NCBI GenBank assembly: GCA_022009815.1
Contig: CP091725.1
Span: 1,612,001 to 1,676,000 of the forward strand
From: Bacteroidales bacterium
GTDB taxonomy: Bacteria; Bacteroidota; Bacteroidia; Bacteroidales; Muribaculaceae
DNA length: 64,000 nt
Direction of reading: 5' to 3'
Shown here: one piece after another, positions 43,372 to 51,948 of the stretch
Layout of the letters: each line of letters begins with the position of its first letter
Position numbering within the stretch: the stretch's first letter is position 1
Program-made: the position numbers and the translations under genes
The notes under the pieces: generated by a model
What the model was told of the DNA's origin: nothing
What the model saw: only the letters and a program-made list of their open reading frames with translations
The model's database searches: none

Positions 43372-45865
43372 ATGAGAAAAATGGTACTCTTTTCTGCAGC
43401 GGTCTTGGCGACAGGCGTGGCTATGGCAGCCAATCCAACGAAAGTCACAGAGACACGTATGTCAAGCGCAGGCTTGCGTGCAGAGCGCATGAATCAACAG
43501 TTTTTTAATAAAACAGCAGTAACTTTGCGGGCTAACGACAAGTCGAATGTCGTTGCAAGCAAGCAGTTGAAGGACGGTTCGTCGATTGACCTTGTTAGAG
43601 GCAATGATGGACACTTGTACAAAGTGCTTAACCGCAGTTTGAGGGCGTCGGACAAGATTGCACAGTCAAAATCTCGCATCAACGCGCCGGCGGTAATGAA
43701 AGCTGACGAGAACGCAACTCTTTTTGAGGGCTTTGAGTCGTATGAAGGACAGACTTCTCGAGGATGGGTTCCGGAAGGCTGGTCGCAGGAGTCGAAAACC
43801 AACCCGCCCCACGTTGCTCCAGAAGGCAAAGGCACATGCCTCGTGTGGGAAGCGACAAAAGGCGATGGCTTTACATCCGCTTATAGCGGCACTTATGTAG
43901 AGCGTGTCCAGGTTTCGATGGCAGATTTCACAGCCGATCCTATAACTTTGCAGAGCAGCAGGATGAGTGGCTTATCACCAAGGCAATCACTCCAAAAACT
44001 GGTGACTACCTGACATTCCAGCTTTGCTATAGCCCATGCTTCACACTGCTCGATGAGACGACAATGAAATTTACAGCAGTAAACAATATTCTTGAGGTAC
44101 TTGTGACTACCGACGATGGCAAGACATGGGAAAAAGTATGGGATGTGCTTGATGACGCACGCAGCTATACAGTGGATGAGTTGTGGGACGACGGTAGAAG
44201 CTTTGTACGTCCATATCACCCAATGCTCGTCAATATCAGCAAATATGTGGGCAAGAACATCAAGATAGCATTCCGCTATTATGGTATCAACGGCGAGTCA
44301 ATGATGCTTGATGACGTTAAAGTAGGCGAAGCCACTCCAACGGCAGCGGTTACTGCACCAAACGCAGTATTCCCAATTGGCCTTTCTCTTGAAGGATACA
44401 ATCTTAGCGATGGAAGCGGCAATGTGCTTAATCTGGCGTTGGCACCGTACAAGACTTCTTTGGAGTGGACAAATGTGTCACCAGCCTATGAATCTTGCAC
44501 ATGGACATATCCAGACGAAGAAGGCAACGAGACAACATCCTCGTCGAAGAATCTTGAAGCTCCGGAATACGGCTTCGCTCAATATGACGCACCATCGCTT
44601 GTGACCAAGATTGGCAGCAAGACTTCGGATGCAGCCAAGCTTTATGATGCAGTGCAATATGGTGGTTCTGTGATGATTAGGAATGGAGATAGTTATCTGT
44701 CGTTTGATGCGGCAATGTACGACTTAAACCGTCTCGTTAGTAAAAAAGCGAAGTTCACATTGGCAAGAGACGGTGTGTTTGGTATGGGTGCCACTTCAGA
44801 CGCTACATGGAACCAATTGCTTAAAACAGAGGGAATGAAGGTTACAGGTATGGGAATGTTCATCCCGCAACCGGCAGCACCTTACACATTGTCGTCGGCA
44901 AATGCTGTTGTTTATTACACAGCCGGTAAATTGACCGACAAATCGCAGCTGAAAGCAACGGTTTATAAAGTGGAGGATGACGGCTCGTTCACAGCAATGG
45001 CAGAAGGCTACTGCTCTCCATCGGAGATTTATAAGGCGGACGATAAATCTTATCCTAAGGCAGTCTTCTATTTTGAGAGAGAAATTGATGGACTTCCTAC
45101 ACAGGCAGAGTTGTTTGTTGACTATCCAATTGTAATCCAATTCTCAGCCAACCTTGCAGAAGGCGAGGAATTCGACTTCGTAAATGCGTTTGACTCGGCT
45201 CCGAAAGAAGTGGAAACAATGTCTACGTATTTTTCAATGATGCCAGCGGTACACGCAAGATGATTGATACGACAGCCCTTTCATTCGAAGACGGCTCGGC
45301 AGCTGCCGGACTGTATGCATCGTTTGACGCTACCTACAGCTGGTTGCGCAGCGACGAAGACGCGTTTGAGGCAAAACCAGCCGGCGAAAGCAAAACGTTT
45401 GACCTTGATTCTTACTACAACTTGGTCAACTCAAAAGGTGAAAACCTCGCTACAGCGACAGGTGAAGGCTTAGGCGACTGGTACACAGTGTCATTCGCTA
45501 ACGGTTCAGACACAGAGCCAGCCAAGATGACAGTGACAGTCAATGCATTGCCAGAAGGAACAGACGTAAGATCTTCATACTTCGACGTTGAAGTGTTTGG
45601 CATGATGAAACGTTTCTACGTAGCTCAGCACAGCGAGGCAGGCGTAAGCGACTTGGCGGTGTCTGCAACAAAGGCGTTTGTCAATGGTGGCAATATCGTG
45701 GTGTCGAGCCCGAAGGCAACCAGAGTGGCAGTCTACAACGTAGCAGGTCAGAAAGTGGCAGAGCAGGCATTTGCAGGTAAGGCCACAATCAAGGCTTCAG
45801 ACTTTGCGAAAGGCATCTACGTATTGAAGTTCAATGACAACACAGTTTTGAAATTGACAAAATAA
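43372..45865 (+). CDS. Secreted protein with T9SS type A sorting domain (two frameshifts)
   Basis: About 830 aa when joined. Signal peptide VLFSAAVLATGVAMAA. Residues 120-320 include a possible jelly-roll domain (FEGFESYEGQTSRGWVPEGW, VTTDDGKTWEKVWDVLDD, IKIAFRYYGINGESMMLDDV), a pattern common in surface MAM/cleaved-adhesin-like modules. The middle resembles the neighbour protein, and the C-terminus is a type A sorting tail (VAVYNVAGQKVAEQAFAG, GIYVLKFNDNTVLKLTK). Two one-base deletions, near 43945 and near 45218, split it into three frames; the bridging frames have no other stops. Predicted surface protein, possibly an adhesin. Confidence 0.82.
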
Positions 45866-45887
45866 GGAGTATATGATTTTTTGAGGG

Positions 45888-45927
45888 ATGGAATCCAGCG
45901 TGATGCTGGGTTCCATTTCTTTTTTTT
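45888..45927 (+). terminator. Rho-independent terminator after the second T9SS-sorted gene
   Basis: ATGGAATCCAGC pairs with GCTGGGTTCCAT, 5-base loop, then TTCTTTTTTT. Confidence 0.9.
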
Positions 45928-45928
45928 A

Positions 45929-46027
45929 TACAACCGCTCTTCGGCGGTAGTGGCGTGTGCTCATGGCGTCACGGGGTAGGCGAGCCAACCCCGTGCTAAC
46001 ATATATAACCGCACTTCGGCGGTTTTT
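45929..46027 (+). repeat. Structured repeat, subtype A
   Basis: Full copy beginning one base after the terminator's T run; first unit of the fourth array. Confidence 0.9.
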
Positions 46028-46109
46028 GCGATGGCGATGCACCGCGCCATTGGCGCATGCCGATGTGGGGCGGTTTTTGCGATGGGGATGGCAATCAGAA
46101 GGCGATGGC

Positions 46110-46211
46110 AACCGCCGAAGGGCGGTTGTATAATCATAGCCCCAGGTTGGCTTGCCTACCTGGGGTCAGCCGTGGAATAATAATCTACCGCCGAAGAGCG
46201 GTTGTATAAAA
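46110..46211 (-). repeat. Structured repeat, subtype C
   Basis: Full copy, left hairpin CCGCCGAAGGGCGG (perfect pairing), separated from the A unit by the first spacer type. Confidence 0.9.
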
Positions 46212-46252
46212 CAAGGAATATGATTTCGGCGGTTGGTTGCGCCTTGTGCAGC

Positions 46253-46288
46253 AAAAAAGCGTGGCTACAAAAATGCAGCCACGCTTTG
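46253..46288 (-). terminator. Rho-independent terminator of the 5'-nucleotidase gene
   Basis: On the minus strand AAGCGTGGCT pairs with AGCCACGCTT (10 bp), then TTTTT, 20 bases after the stop. Confidence 0.9.
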
Positions 46289-46307
46289 GTTATGATAATG
46301 AGATGAG

Positions 46308-48047
46308 TCAGTCTTTGAACAGCAGTTTATAGTCGCGCTTTGCGGCAGGAACGGTCCACTCTTCAGGGATGAATTTCCAAAGGTCGAGCGTAGTGGGGCA
46401 TATCGCACCCGTTTTTTTGATGTACTCCATAAGATAGAATCGCAAATCCTTGTCGGTAGCCTTGATGATGCGGTCGTTCAGTTTTTCGACGGGAATTCCG
46501 GCACCTTCGGTCAGCAGTCCGCCGCCACCGTTTCCTCGATAAGAATTCACAGCCACCGAATAGTCCTTGTCCATGTCGAACGCACTTCCGTCGGCCATTG
46601 ACAGGATGTTGATTTTCTCGCCACGTGGCTTGGTCACGTCGACCGTGTAGCGAATTCCGGCAGCCGAGTCGAAGTTGTAGCTGAAGTTCTGGAACAGCGC
46701 ACGCGCACCGTCATCGCCGTTGCCAGGCACTTCTTTCAGCAACAGCAAGTGGTCGTCGGCATTTGTCATTCGGTTTGTCCACAAGTCGTAGGACATCTCC
46801 AGATAGTTTTTGATTTCACGACCCGACAGGCGCATCGTGTAGAGCATGTTCTCATATTTGTAGAGCTTGAACATATCGCTCACAAGGATGTCGCCCTCCT
46901 TTATGCTCGAGTCGAACGACAATGGCGCCGCCATCGACACCTCCGCGCCAGAAATCGCCAGTTGCAGCGAGTGTGTCAGGTCGATAAACTCGGAAGGACC
47001 GAAGAATGCGTCGCGAGTGGATATTGTCTTTGAGATAGAACCGATTTTCTGGCTGACAAACTTGTCGACGGTGTCGTATTGAGGCTTGAATTCCGCCATG
47101 AAATCCTCGTCGACAGGCAATGCGCTGATGTCGACCAATTTTCCGGAAATTTCTTTTTTCACCACTTTGCCTTTCCGCAGCGTCAGCGACACGTGGGCTG
47201 AAGCCACCTTCTCCGCCTTGTTTGCAGGGTTCAGCATCCACACCTCGTTGCCGTCGGCGTTTTTCACCGAGTCGCAGAAGAACTGGTGGTCGTGACCGAA
47301 CAGCACAATGTCGATACCTGGCACGCGCTCGGCAACCAGCTGAGAGGCATTCTCCACCCAATTGCCCGTTGTGTGGGTATGGTCGCGTCCGGAGTGGATG
47401 ATGGCAACCACAACATCCGGATTCTCTTTTTCGCGCACCGTCTTCACCCATTTGCGAGCCGACTCCTCGATGTCGTCGAAATGAAGACCAGCCCAAAGGT
47501 TTTCAGGCAGCCAAGCCGGGATTGACGGCGTCAGCAGTCCTATCACCGCCACCTTCACGCCGTCGCGGTTGAAAACCGAGTAGGGTGGAAGATACGGTTT
47601 TCCCGAAGCAGTGTCGATGATGTTTGCGCCGAGAATCGGGAAATTGCATTGGCGAATCCAACGGTCGTAGACCGCATGGCCAGTCTCCATGTCGTGGTTT
47701 CCCATGTTTCCCGCATCGTAGCGCAGATAGTTCATCATCGCCGCCGTCACATGGGTTGCAGCCGTGTCGATGAAATTGTAGTAGTATACGGTTGGTTGCC
47801 CCTGCAGAATGTCGCCGTTGTCGAGCAGCAGCAGGTTGTCACCGAAGCGTTCGCGCTCACGTTTCACGTAGGTTGACAGTCTGGCAAGACTACCCTTGCA
47901 AGGCGTGCGGTTGATGAAATCGTAAGGGAAGAAACTGCCATGCACATCGGAAGTCTCGAGAATGCAGAGTTCGACAGTCTTGTCTTTCGCCGTGGCGAGA
48001 GGAGAAGAAGCGATTAGAGCCATTATTAAAAACAGTATTTTTTTCAT
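46308..48047 (-). CDS. Exported 5'-nucleotidase / 2',3'-cyclic phosphodiesterase
   Basis: A 579-aa periplasmic metallophosphoesterase that releases phosphate from nucleotides. Signal peptide ILFLIMALIASSPLATA. Metal-site motifs of the N-terminal domain: LETSDVHG (DxH), LDNGDILQG, GNMGNHDMETG (GNHD), AIIHSGRDH and VLFGHDHQ (GHDH). The C-terminal 5'-nucleotidase domain follows (YRGNGGGGLLTEGAGIP, with the substrate-stacking region). I chose ATG 48047 (MKKILFLIM) because the longer frame to 48119 adds a non-signal-like leader. Its own terminator shows it is monocistronic. Confidence 0.92.
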   Translation of the reverse strand: MKKILFLIMALIASSPLATAKDKTVELCILETSDVHGSFFPYDFINRTPCKGSLARLSTYVKRERERFGDNLLLLDNGDILQGQPTVYYYNFIDTAATHVTAAMMNYLRYDAGNMGNHDMETGHAVYDRWIRQCNFPILGANIIDTASGKPYLPPYSVFNRDGVKVAVIGLLTPSIPAWLPENLWAGLHFDDIEESARKWVKTVREKENPDVVVAIIHSGRDHTHTTGNWVENASQLVAERVPGIDIVLFGHDHQFFCDSVKNADGNEVWMLNPANKAEKVASAHVSLTLRKGKVVKKEISGKLVDISALPVDEDFMAEFKPQYDTVDKFVSQKIGSISKTISTRDAFFGPSEFIDLTHSLQLAISGAEVSMAAPLSFDSSIKEGDILVSDMFKLYKYENMLYTMRLSGREIKNYLEMSYDLWTNRMTNADDHLLLLKEVPGNGDDGARALFQNFSYNFDSAAGIRYTVDVTKPRGEKINILSMADGSAFDMDKDYSVAVNSYRGNGGGGLLTEGAGIPVEKLNDRIIKATDKDLRFYLMEYIKKTGAICPTTLDLWKFIPEEWTVPAAKRDYKLLFKD

Positions 48048-48096
48048 AATAGTGAAATTTATTGTACGAAGATAGTAAAAAATCATCAAATAAGGA

Positions 48097-48127
48097 TTGG
48101 AAAAGTGCCTGCAAAACACTAACTTTG
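48097..48127 (+). promoter_or_regulatory. Promoter of the TPR/BACON protein gene
   Basis: TTG 48097-48099, 20 bases, TAACTTTG 48120-48127. Confidence 0.75.
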
Positions 48128-48177
48128 TGGAAATGATACAAAAATACTGTCTTTAGAAAAACTAACACGAAATTTCT

Positions 48178-49569
48178 ATGATGTCAAAATTCAAACAGCT
48201 TAGACTACGCCTTGTAGTGGCGGTTGCTGTGTTGTTGATGGCCGGAACGGGAACCGAAGCCTTTGCACAGTGCTACACTAAGAATCTTCAACAGGCAGAG
48301 TCGCTTTATAAGCAAGGACGCTATGCCGAGGCAAAGAAGCGTTTTGCCGCAGCCAAAGCGTGCCCCGACAAGCCCAAGACCAACAATCTGGACTCGCGTA
48401 TAGCAGCCTGCAACAGAAAAATAAAAGAGCGCAGCAGTAGCAGTAGCAGTAGCAGCACGCAGCCGTCGCGCCGTCAGTCAACACCGTCGACCTCATCGCG
48501 GACAAACTCGTTTGCAATCACAAGCGTGTCGTTTCGCAACGAAGACATCGACGACAATGTGCTTAATGCCTATGGCGAGCGTCTTTGTGCCGCCGACGTG
48601 CATTATCTGATGCCGCGTATATATTACAAGAGCACATATTCAAGTTCGCAGGACTGGGCGTTTAAATACAAAATCTATAAGCCTGACGGCACGCTCATGT
48701 CGGGCAGCACATCGCCAAGCGGGTATACCAACTCGTTTGAAATGACTGTAGATCCGGGCGAGAACTATTGCGGCATCGGCGGTTGGGGCCGTTCGGGCGG
48801 CGGCGCCTACGACCAGACGGGTCAATACCGATTCGAGGTGTGGCGCAACGGCAGCCGTATCTATCAGCAGAACTTTACGCTCTACAGCGGCAGTGGCAAC
48901 GTTTCGGACGGCACACTGAAGGTGGACGGAAAGACATCGGTAAGCACCAACTTCTCCTCGTCGGGCGGCACAGAGCGATTCACCGTGAGCGGAGTGTCGT
49001 CGTGGGACACTTGGGGCATTCCTTCGTGGTGCTCGGTGGAAAACCGCACAAGCACATCGTTCACGTTGCGTTGCGAGGCAAACAACTCAAGCAGCAGCCG
49101 TTCGGACTATATGAAAATCACGTCGGGCTCGCAGGAAGTGCGCATCGACATCACCCAGGACGCCAGCGCCAGCCGCTTCTCGGGCAATGTGGAGAATGTG
49201 TGGGTCGACTACGACCAATGGCAGAACGGCAAGAAGGGAATGCTCATCCACGTGAAGTTTACGGTTGACGGAATGAAGGGACGTGAAGGAAAATGCGTCG
49301 CTTATTTCAAATATGAGGGAGGCGACTTCCTGAAGGACTACAACAACGATTACGGCACAACGGGCGGTCAGGTTTGCTGTCCGGATTCGTTCACGCCTAA
49401 CTACGACAGCACGCGCTTCAGCGACTTCCGCCTGTTTATGCCTTACGATGAGCTGCACATGGCGAAAGGAAAATACGACCTGGCGTTCCATGTTCTCATT
49501 TATGACCAGGATACGCAGGAAGACATCGTGCGGTCGAGCGACCAGAACTTCACGTTCACGCAGAATTAA
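48178..49569 (+). CDS. Exported protein with TPR-like N-terminus, Ser-rich linker and BACON domain
   Basis: A 463-aa protein. Signal peptide VVAVAVLLMAGTGTEAFA; then a TPR-like hairpin (AESLYKQGRYAEAKKRFAAA), a pure Ser linker (eight serines near residue 87-94), a beta domain (residues 110-245), a BACON domain at about 250-330 (WCSVENRTSTSFTLRCEAN, then SDYMKITSGSQEVRIDITQD) and a C-terminal beta domain ending NFTFTQN. BACON domains are Bacteroidetes carbohydrate- or mucin-associated modules. The TPR-linker-BACON order suggests an envelope protein that binds a partner through the N-terminus. No enzyme motif seen. Confidence 0.75.
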   Translation: MMSKFKQLRLRLVVAVAVLLMAGTGTEAFAQCYTKNLQQAESLYKQGRYAEAKKRFAAAKACPDKPKTNNLDSRIAACNRKIKERSSSSSSSSTQPSRRQSTPSTSSRTNSFAITSVSFRNEDIDDNVLNAYGERLCAADVHYLMPRIYYKSTYSSSQDWAFKYKIYKPDGTLMSGSTSPSGYTNSFEMTVDPGENYCGIGGWGRSGGGAYDQTGQYRFEVWRNGSRIYQQNFTLYSGSGNVSDGTLKVDGKTSVSTNFSSSGGTERFTVSGVSSWDTWGIPSWCSVENRTSTSFTLRCEANNSSSSRSDYMKITSGSQEVRIDITQDASASRFSGNVENVWVDYDQWQNGKKGMLIHVKFTVDGMKGREGKCVAYFKYEGGDFLKDYNNDYGTTGGQVCCPDSFTPNYDSTRFSDFRLFMPYDELHMAKGKYDLAFHVLIYDQDTQEDIVRSSDQNFTFTQN

Positions 49570-51005
49570 CGATGGCTGACAAGCCGGCGCAGACGGATGC
49601 CGGCAAACAAGGATATGATGGCTGTGGCTGCGATTGCTGCCCACAGCCATCCTTCGTTAAGAAGGAACACGATTGCCGCGCAGAAAGCCAGGGTGAAGAG
49701 CGATAACAGCGAAGATTGGCGCGACAGCGAGTAGCCGTAGCTGCGGAAATAAACGACACCGACAATCAGACAATATGCCGCATACCACAGGCAGAATGCC
49801 ACACCGAGTCCGGCAAGTCCCCACAGGTGATAGCACGCCACGTTGAGCGCAAAACCCGTGAGCACCGACAGCGTCTCGGTGACAATGTAGATTTTGCCGT
49901 CGCCCCTCGCCACGATAACGATGGCAAGAAACCAGGAATATGCTCTCATCACAGTGCCTACGATTGCAAACGAGATGTAGGGGATGATGGCTCGGAACTC
50001 CCCGCTATAGAGAATCGACACAATCAGTTCCCTTGCAATCAGAAAAATGGAGATGATTGGCAACAGACACAGCATCATGATGTTGACCTCCTGCGAGGCA
50101 AATACGCGAGTGCGCAGACGGCTGTGGCAAACGCGCGTGATGCGCGGGTAGTACTCCATTCCGATTGCAGTGAAAATCAATCCGAAATAGCGTCCCACAA
50201 GCGAATAACCCGCTTGATAGAATCCTACAATCTCCGTGCCGGCAACGCGGTTGAGATAAGCCGAGAAGATGTAGTTGAACAGCATGGTGATAAACTCGCT
50301 GAGCGTCATCAGCAGACCGAGTTTTACGAATGCCGAGCCTTCGCGTAGAGCCTCCTTGTTGGAAACCTTCACTTTCGCAGAGCCCTTGTGGCGGTAGATT
50401 AAAGCCGCGACGAGCAGCGAGGCGTGGTAGACAATCAACGAGAAGAGGATGCTGTCGATCCGCAGCCAGTAGAACAACGGAATGGACAGGACAAGCCCCA
50501 TGACCGTGCCGAGCAGCGATGCGTTTGCAAGCCGCTTCAGTTTCTCAAGGCCTTGCAGGATTGCAAGCTCACTGTTGGCAAAGCCGTTGAAAAGCAGCAC
50601 GCTTGCCAGCAGCACGAAGTCCCATAGGTGGGCGGTAGAGCCGAACGACCATAGGCTCAAAGCCGGTGCGAGCGCCATCGTCGTGACTGCACCGAAGATG
50701 CTGATGAACCACGCCCACCGCCTCACGACGGCGACAATGCGGTTAAGAGCCTTGGTGTCGCCTGAACCGTGAGCCATTGCGATGTCGCGCACGGCACTTG
50801 TGCGCAGGCCGAGCGACGTGCCAGAGCGCAGCATGTCGATGGCGGAGTTGAAGATGCTGAACATCCCCATTCCCGCCGGACCAATCCACACGGCAACAAG
50901 TTTGTTGAGCACCACCGAACAGATGTTGCTGACCACCTGCACGCCCCCAAACATCTTTATGGCGCGGAGAATGGTGCTGGATATGTTTACGCGGTTGTCG
51001 CTCAC
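49566..51005 (-). CDS. Polysaccharide flippase, Wzx/MATE-like (O-antigen translocase)
   Basis: An integral membrane protein of about 479 aa with 12-14 hydrophobic segments, predicted to flip lipid-linked oligosaccharides. The start is GTG 51005 (reads VSDNRVNISSTILRAIKMFG); GGVQVVSNICSVVLNKLVAV and GPAGMGMFSIFNSAIDMLRS are typical of the O-antigen translocase opening. The frame is continuous with the upstream acetyltransferase frame, giving an apparent 792-aa fusion, but that is an artefact of a frameshift in the upstream gene (see it). Real genes overlap: the upstream TGA (51002-51004) and this GTG (51003-51005) share two bases. Confidence 0.85.
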   Translation of the reverse strand: MSDNRVNISSTILRAIKMFGGVQVVSNICSVVLNKLVAVWIGPAGMGMFSIFNSAIDMLRSGTSLGLRTSAVRDIAMAHGSGDTKALNRIVAVVRRWAWFISIFGAVTTMALAPALSLWSFGSTAHLWDFVLLASVLLFNGFANSELAILQGLEKLKRLANASLLGTVMGLVLSIPLFYWLRIDSILFSLIVYHASLLVAALIYRHKGSAKVKVSNKEALREGSAFVKLGLLMTLSEFITMLFNYIFSAYLNRVAGTEIVGFYQAGYSLVGRYFGLIFTAIGMEYYPRITRVCHSRLRTRVFASQEVNIMMLCLLPIISIFLIARELIVSILYSGEFRAIIPYISFAIVGTVMRAYSWFLAIVIVARGDGKIYIVTETLSVLTGFALNVACYHLWGLAGLGVAFCLWYAAYCLIVGVVYFRSYGYSLSRQSSLLSLFTLAFCAAIVFLLNEGWLWAAIAATAIISLFAGIRLRRLVSHR

Positions 51006-51944
51006 TTTATGTCCACTTTGTAGATTTGATGGGCGATTCCGCGTCCGCCAAACCCACATTTGAATAATCAGTCCGTTGTTCAGCACCAGCCCGTGATTTT
51101 CGTTGCTTGTGCCTAAATCGTAGTAGCGCATTTCTGCGAATTCATTATGCATCAAGTGGTCGTGGATTAGTGCCATGGCATTCATCCGCATCCCGTCGGG
51201 CGAGCTTGCAATGTATTGCAGATGCGCCGTCGTATGGTCGATGAACACTGCGCATCCGGCAACCATCTGGTTGTCGGAAAATGCGCCGAACAGGCGTATG
51301 TTGCGCGGAAATCTGTTCTTGAGCAGTGTGATTTCTTCCAAAGAGTGTACGGGCGAGGCATTGTGGCGGTCCTTGAGGCAGAAAGTCAGAATGTCCCAAA
51401 ATTCGGAGAAATCGTCAGCCTCAGCGACGCATAGACCATATTCGTTGGCTTTTCTGACGTTCTGCCGCTGGGTTTCGTTGTATTTTGCCGGATTTGCCAA
51501 CGCAACGGCAGTAGAAATGTTGCATTCGGCAATCTGCGCGCCATGTCGGAATAGAGCGTAGAGATCCTCGTCGGCAGGGTAGCGGTGGTAGATGTAGGGA
51601 ATAGCTTTGTAGACAAGCGTCCTGATGCCGTTCTCTTTGAGAAACGACATCATCGCGTCCCACACCTCAAGCATCGTCACCGCCGTGAAATGCTTCACGG
51701 GAGTGAGCCAACCGCCGTAGGTCAGCCCCTGGTGGGAATGCAGCGTGTCGCCGACGATGTTGGCAGGCAGCACCGCCGCCAATTTGCCGTGATGGTTGAA
51801 AGCCATCAGCGAGAAATCGGCAAACCGGTCTGCGTGATAGTCCATATAGTCGCGCAGGTGCAGAAACGTGGCGTTTTTCGACCGTTTCACGAAATCATCC
51901 CAGATGGGCTTGTCGGTGTTTGAATATCGTCGGATTTCAATCAT
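51002..51944 (-). CDS. GNAT/FemAB-like N-acetyltransferase (frameshift near the end)
   Basis: A cytoplasmic acyltransferase of about 313 aa linked to polysaccharide loci. It begins MIEIRRYSNTDKPIWDDFVK, with ATFLHLRDYMDYHADRFADF and SHQGLTYGGWLTPV, a recurrent Bacteroidales family, followed by a GNAT-like half (FGAFSDNQMVAGCAVFI, YYDLGTSNENHGLVLNNGLI). The read-through peptide after IIQ (MWVWRTRNRP) is not family-like, but shifting frame near 51055-51062 gives CGFGGRGIAHQIYKVDIK and TGA 51002-51004, the expected ending. Substrate probably a sugar nucleotide or lipid-linked sugar. Confidence 0.8.
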
Positions 51945-51948
51945 AGCA

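Noticed and set aside
39758..46211. Repeat arrays as CRISPR arrays
   Set aside because: Unit length near 100 bases, spacers themselves repeated, alternating orientation and no cas genes. Not CRISPR.
49566..51944. A true acetyltransferase-flippase fusion protein
   Set aside because: The alternative frame at the junction gives the normal acetyltransferase ending with a stop overlapping a GTG start; the fusion needs a frameshift.
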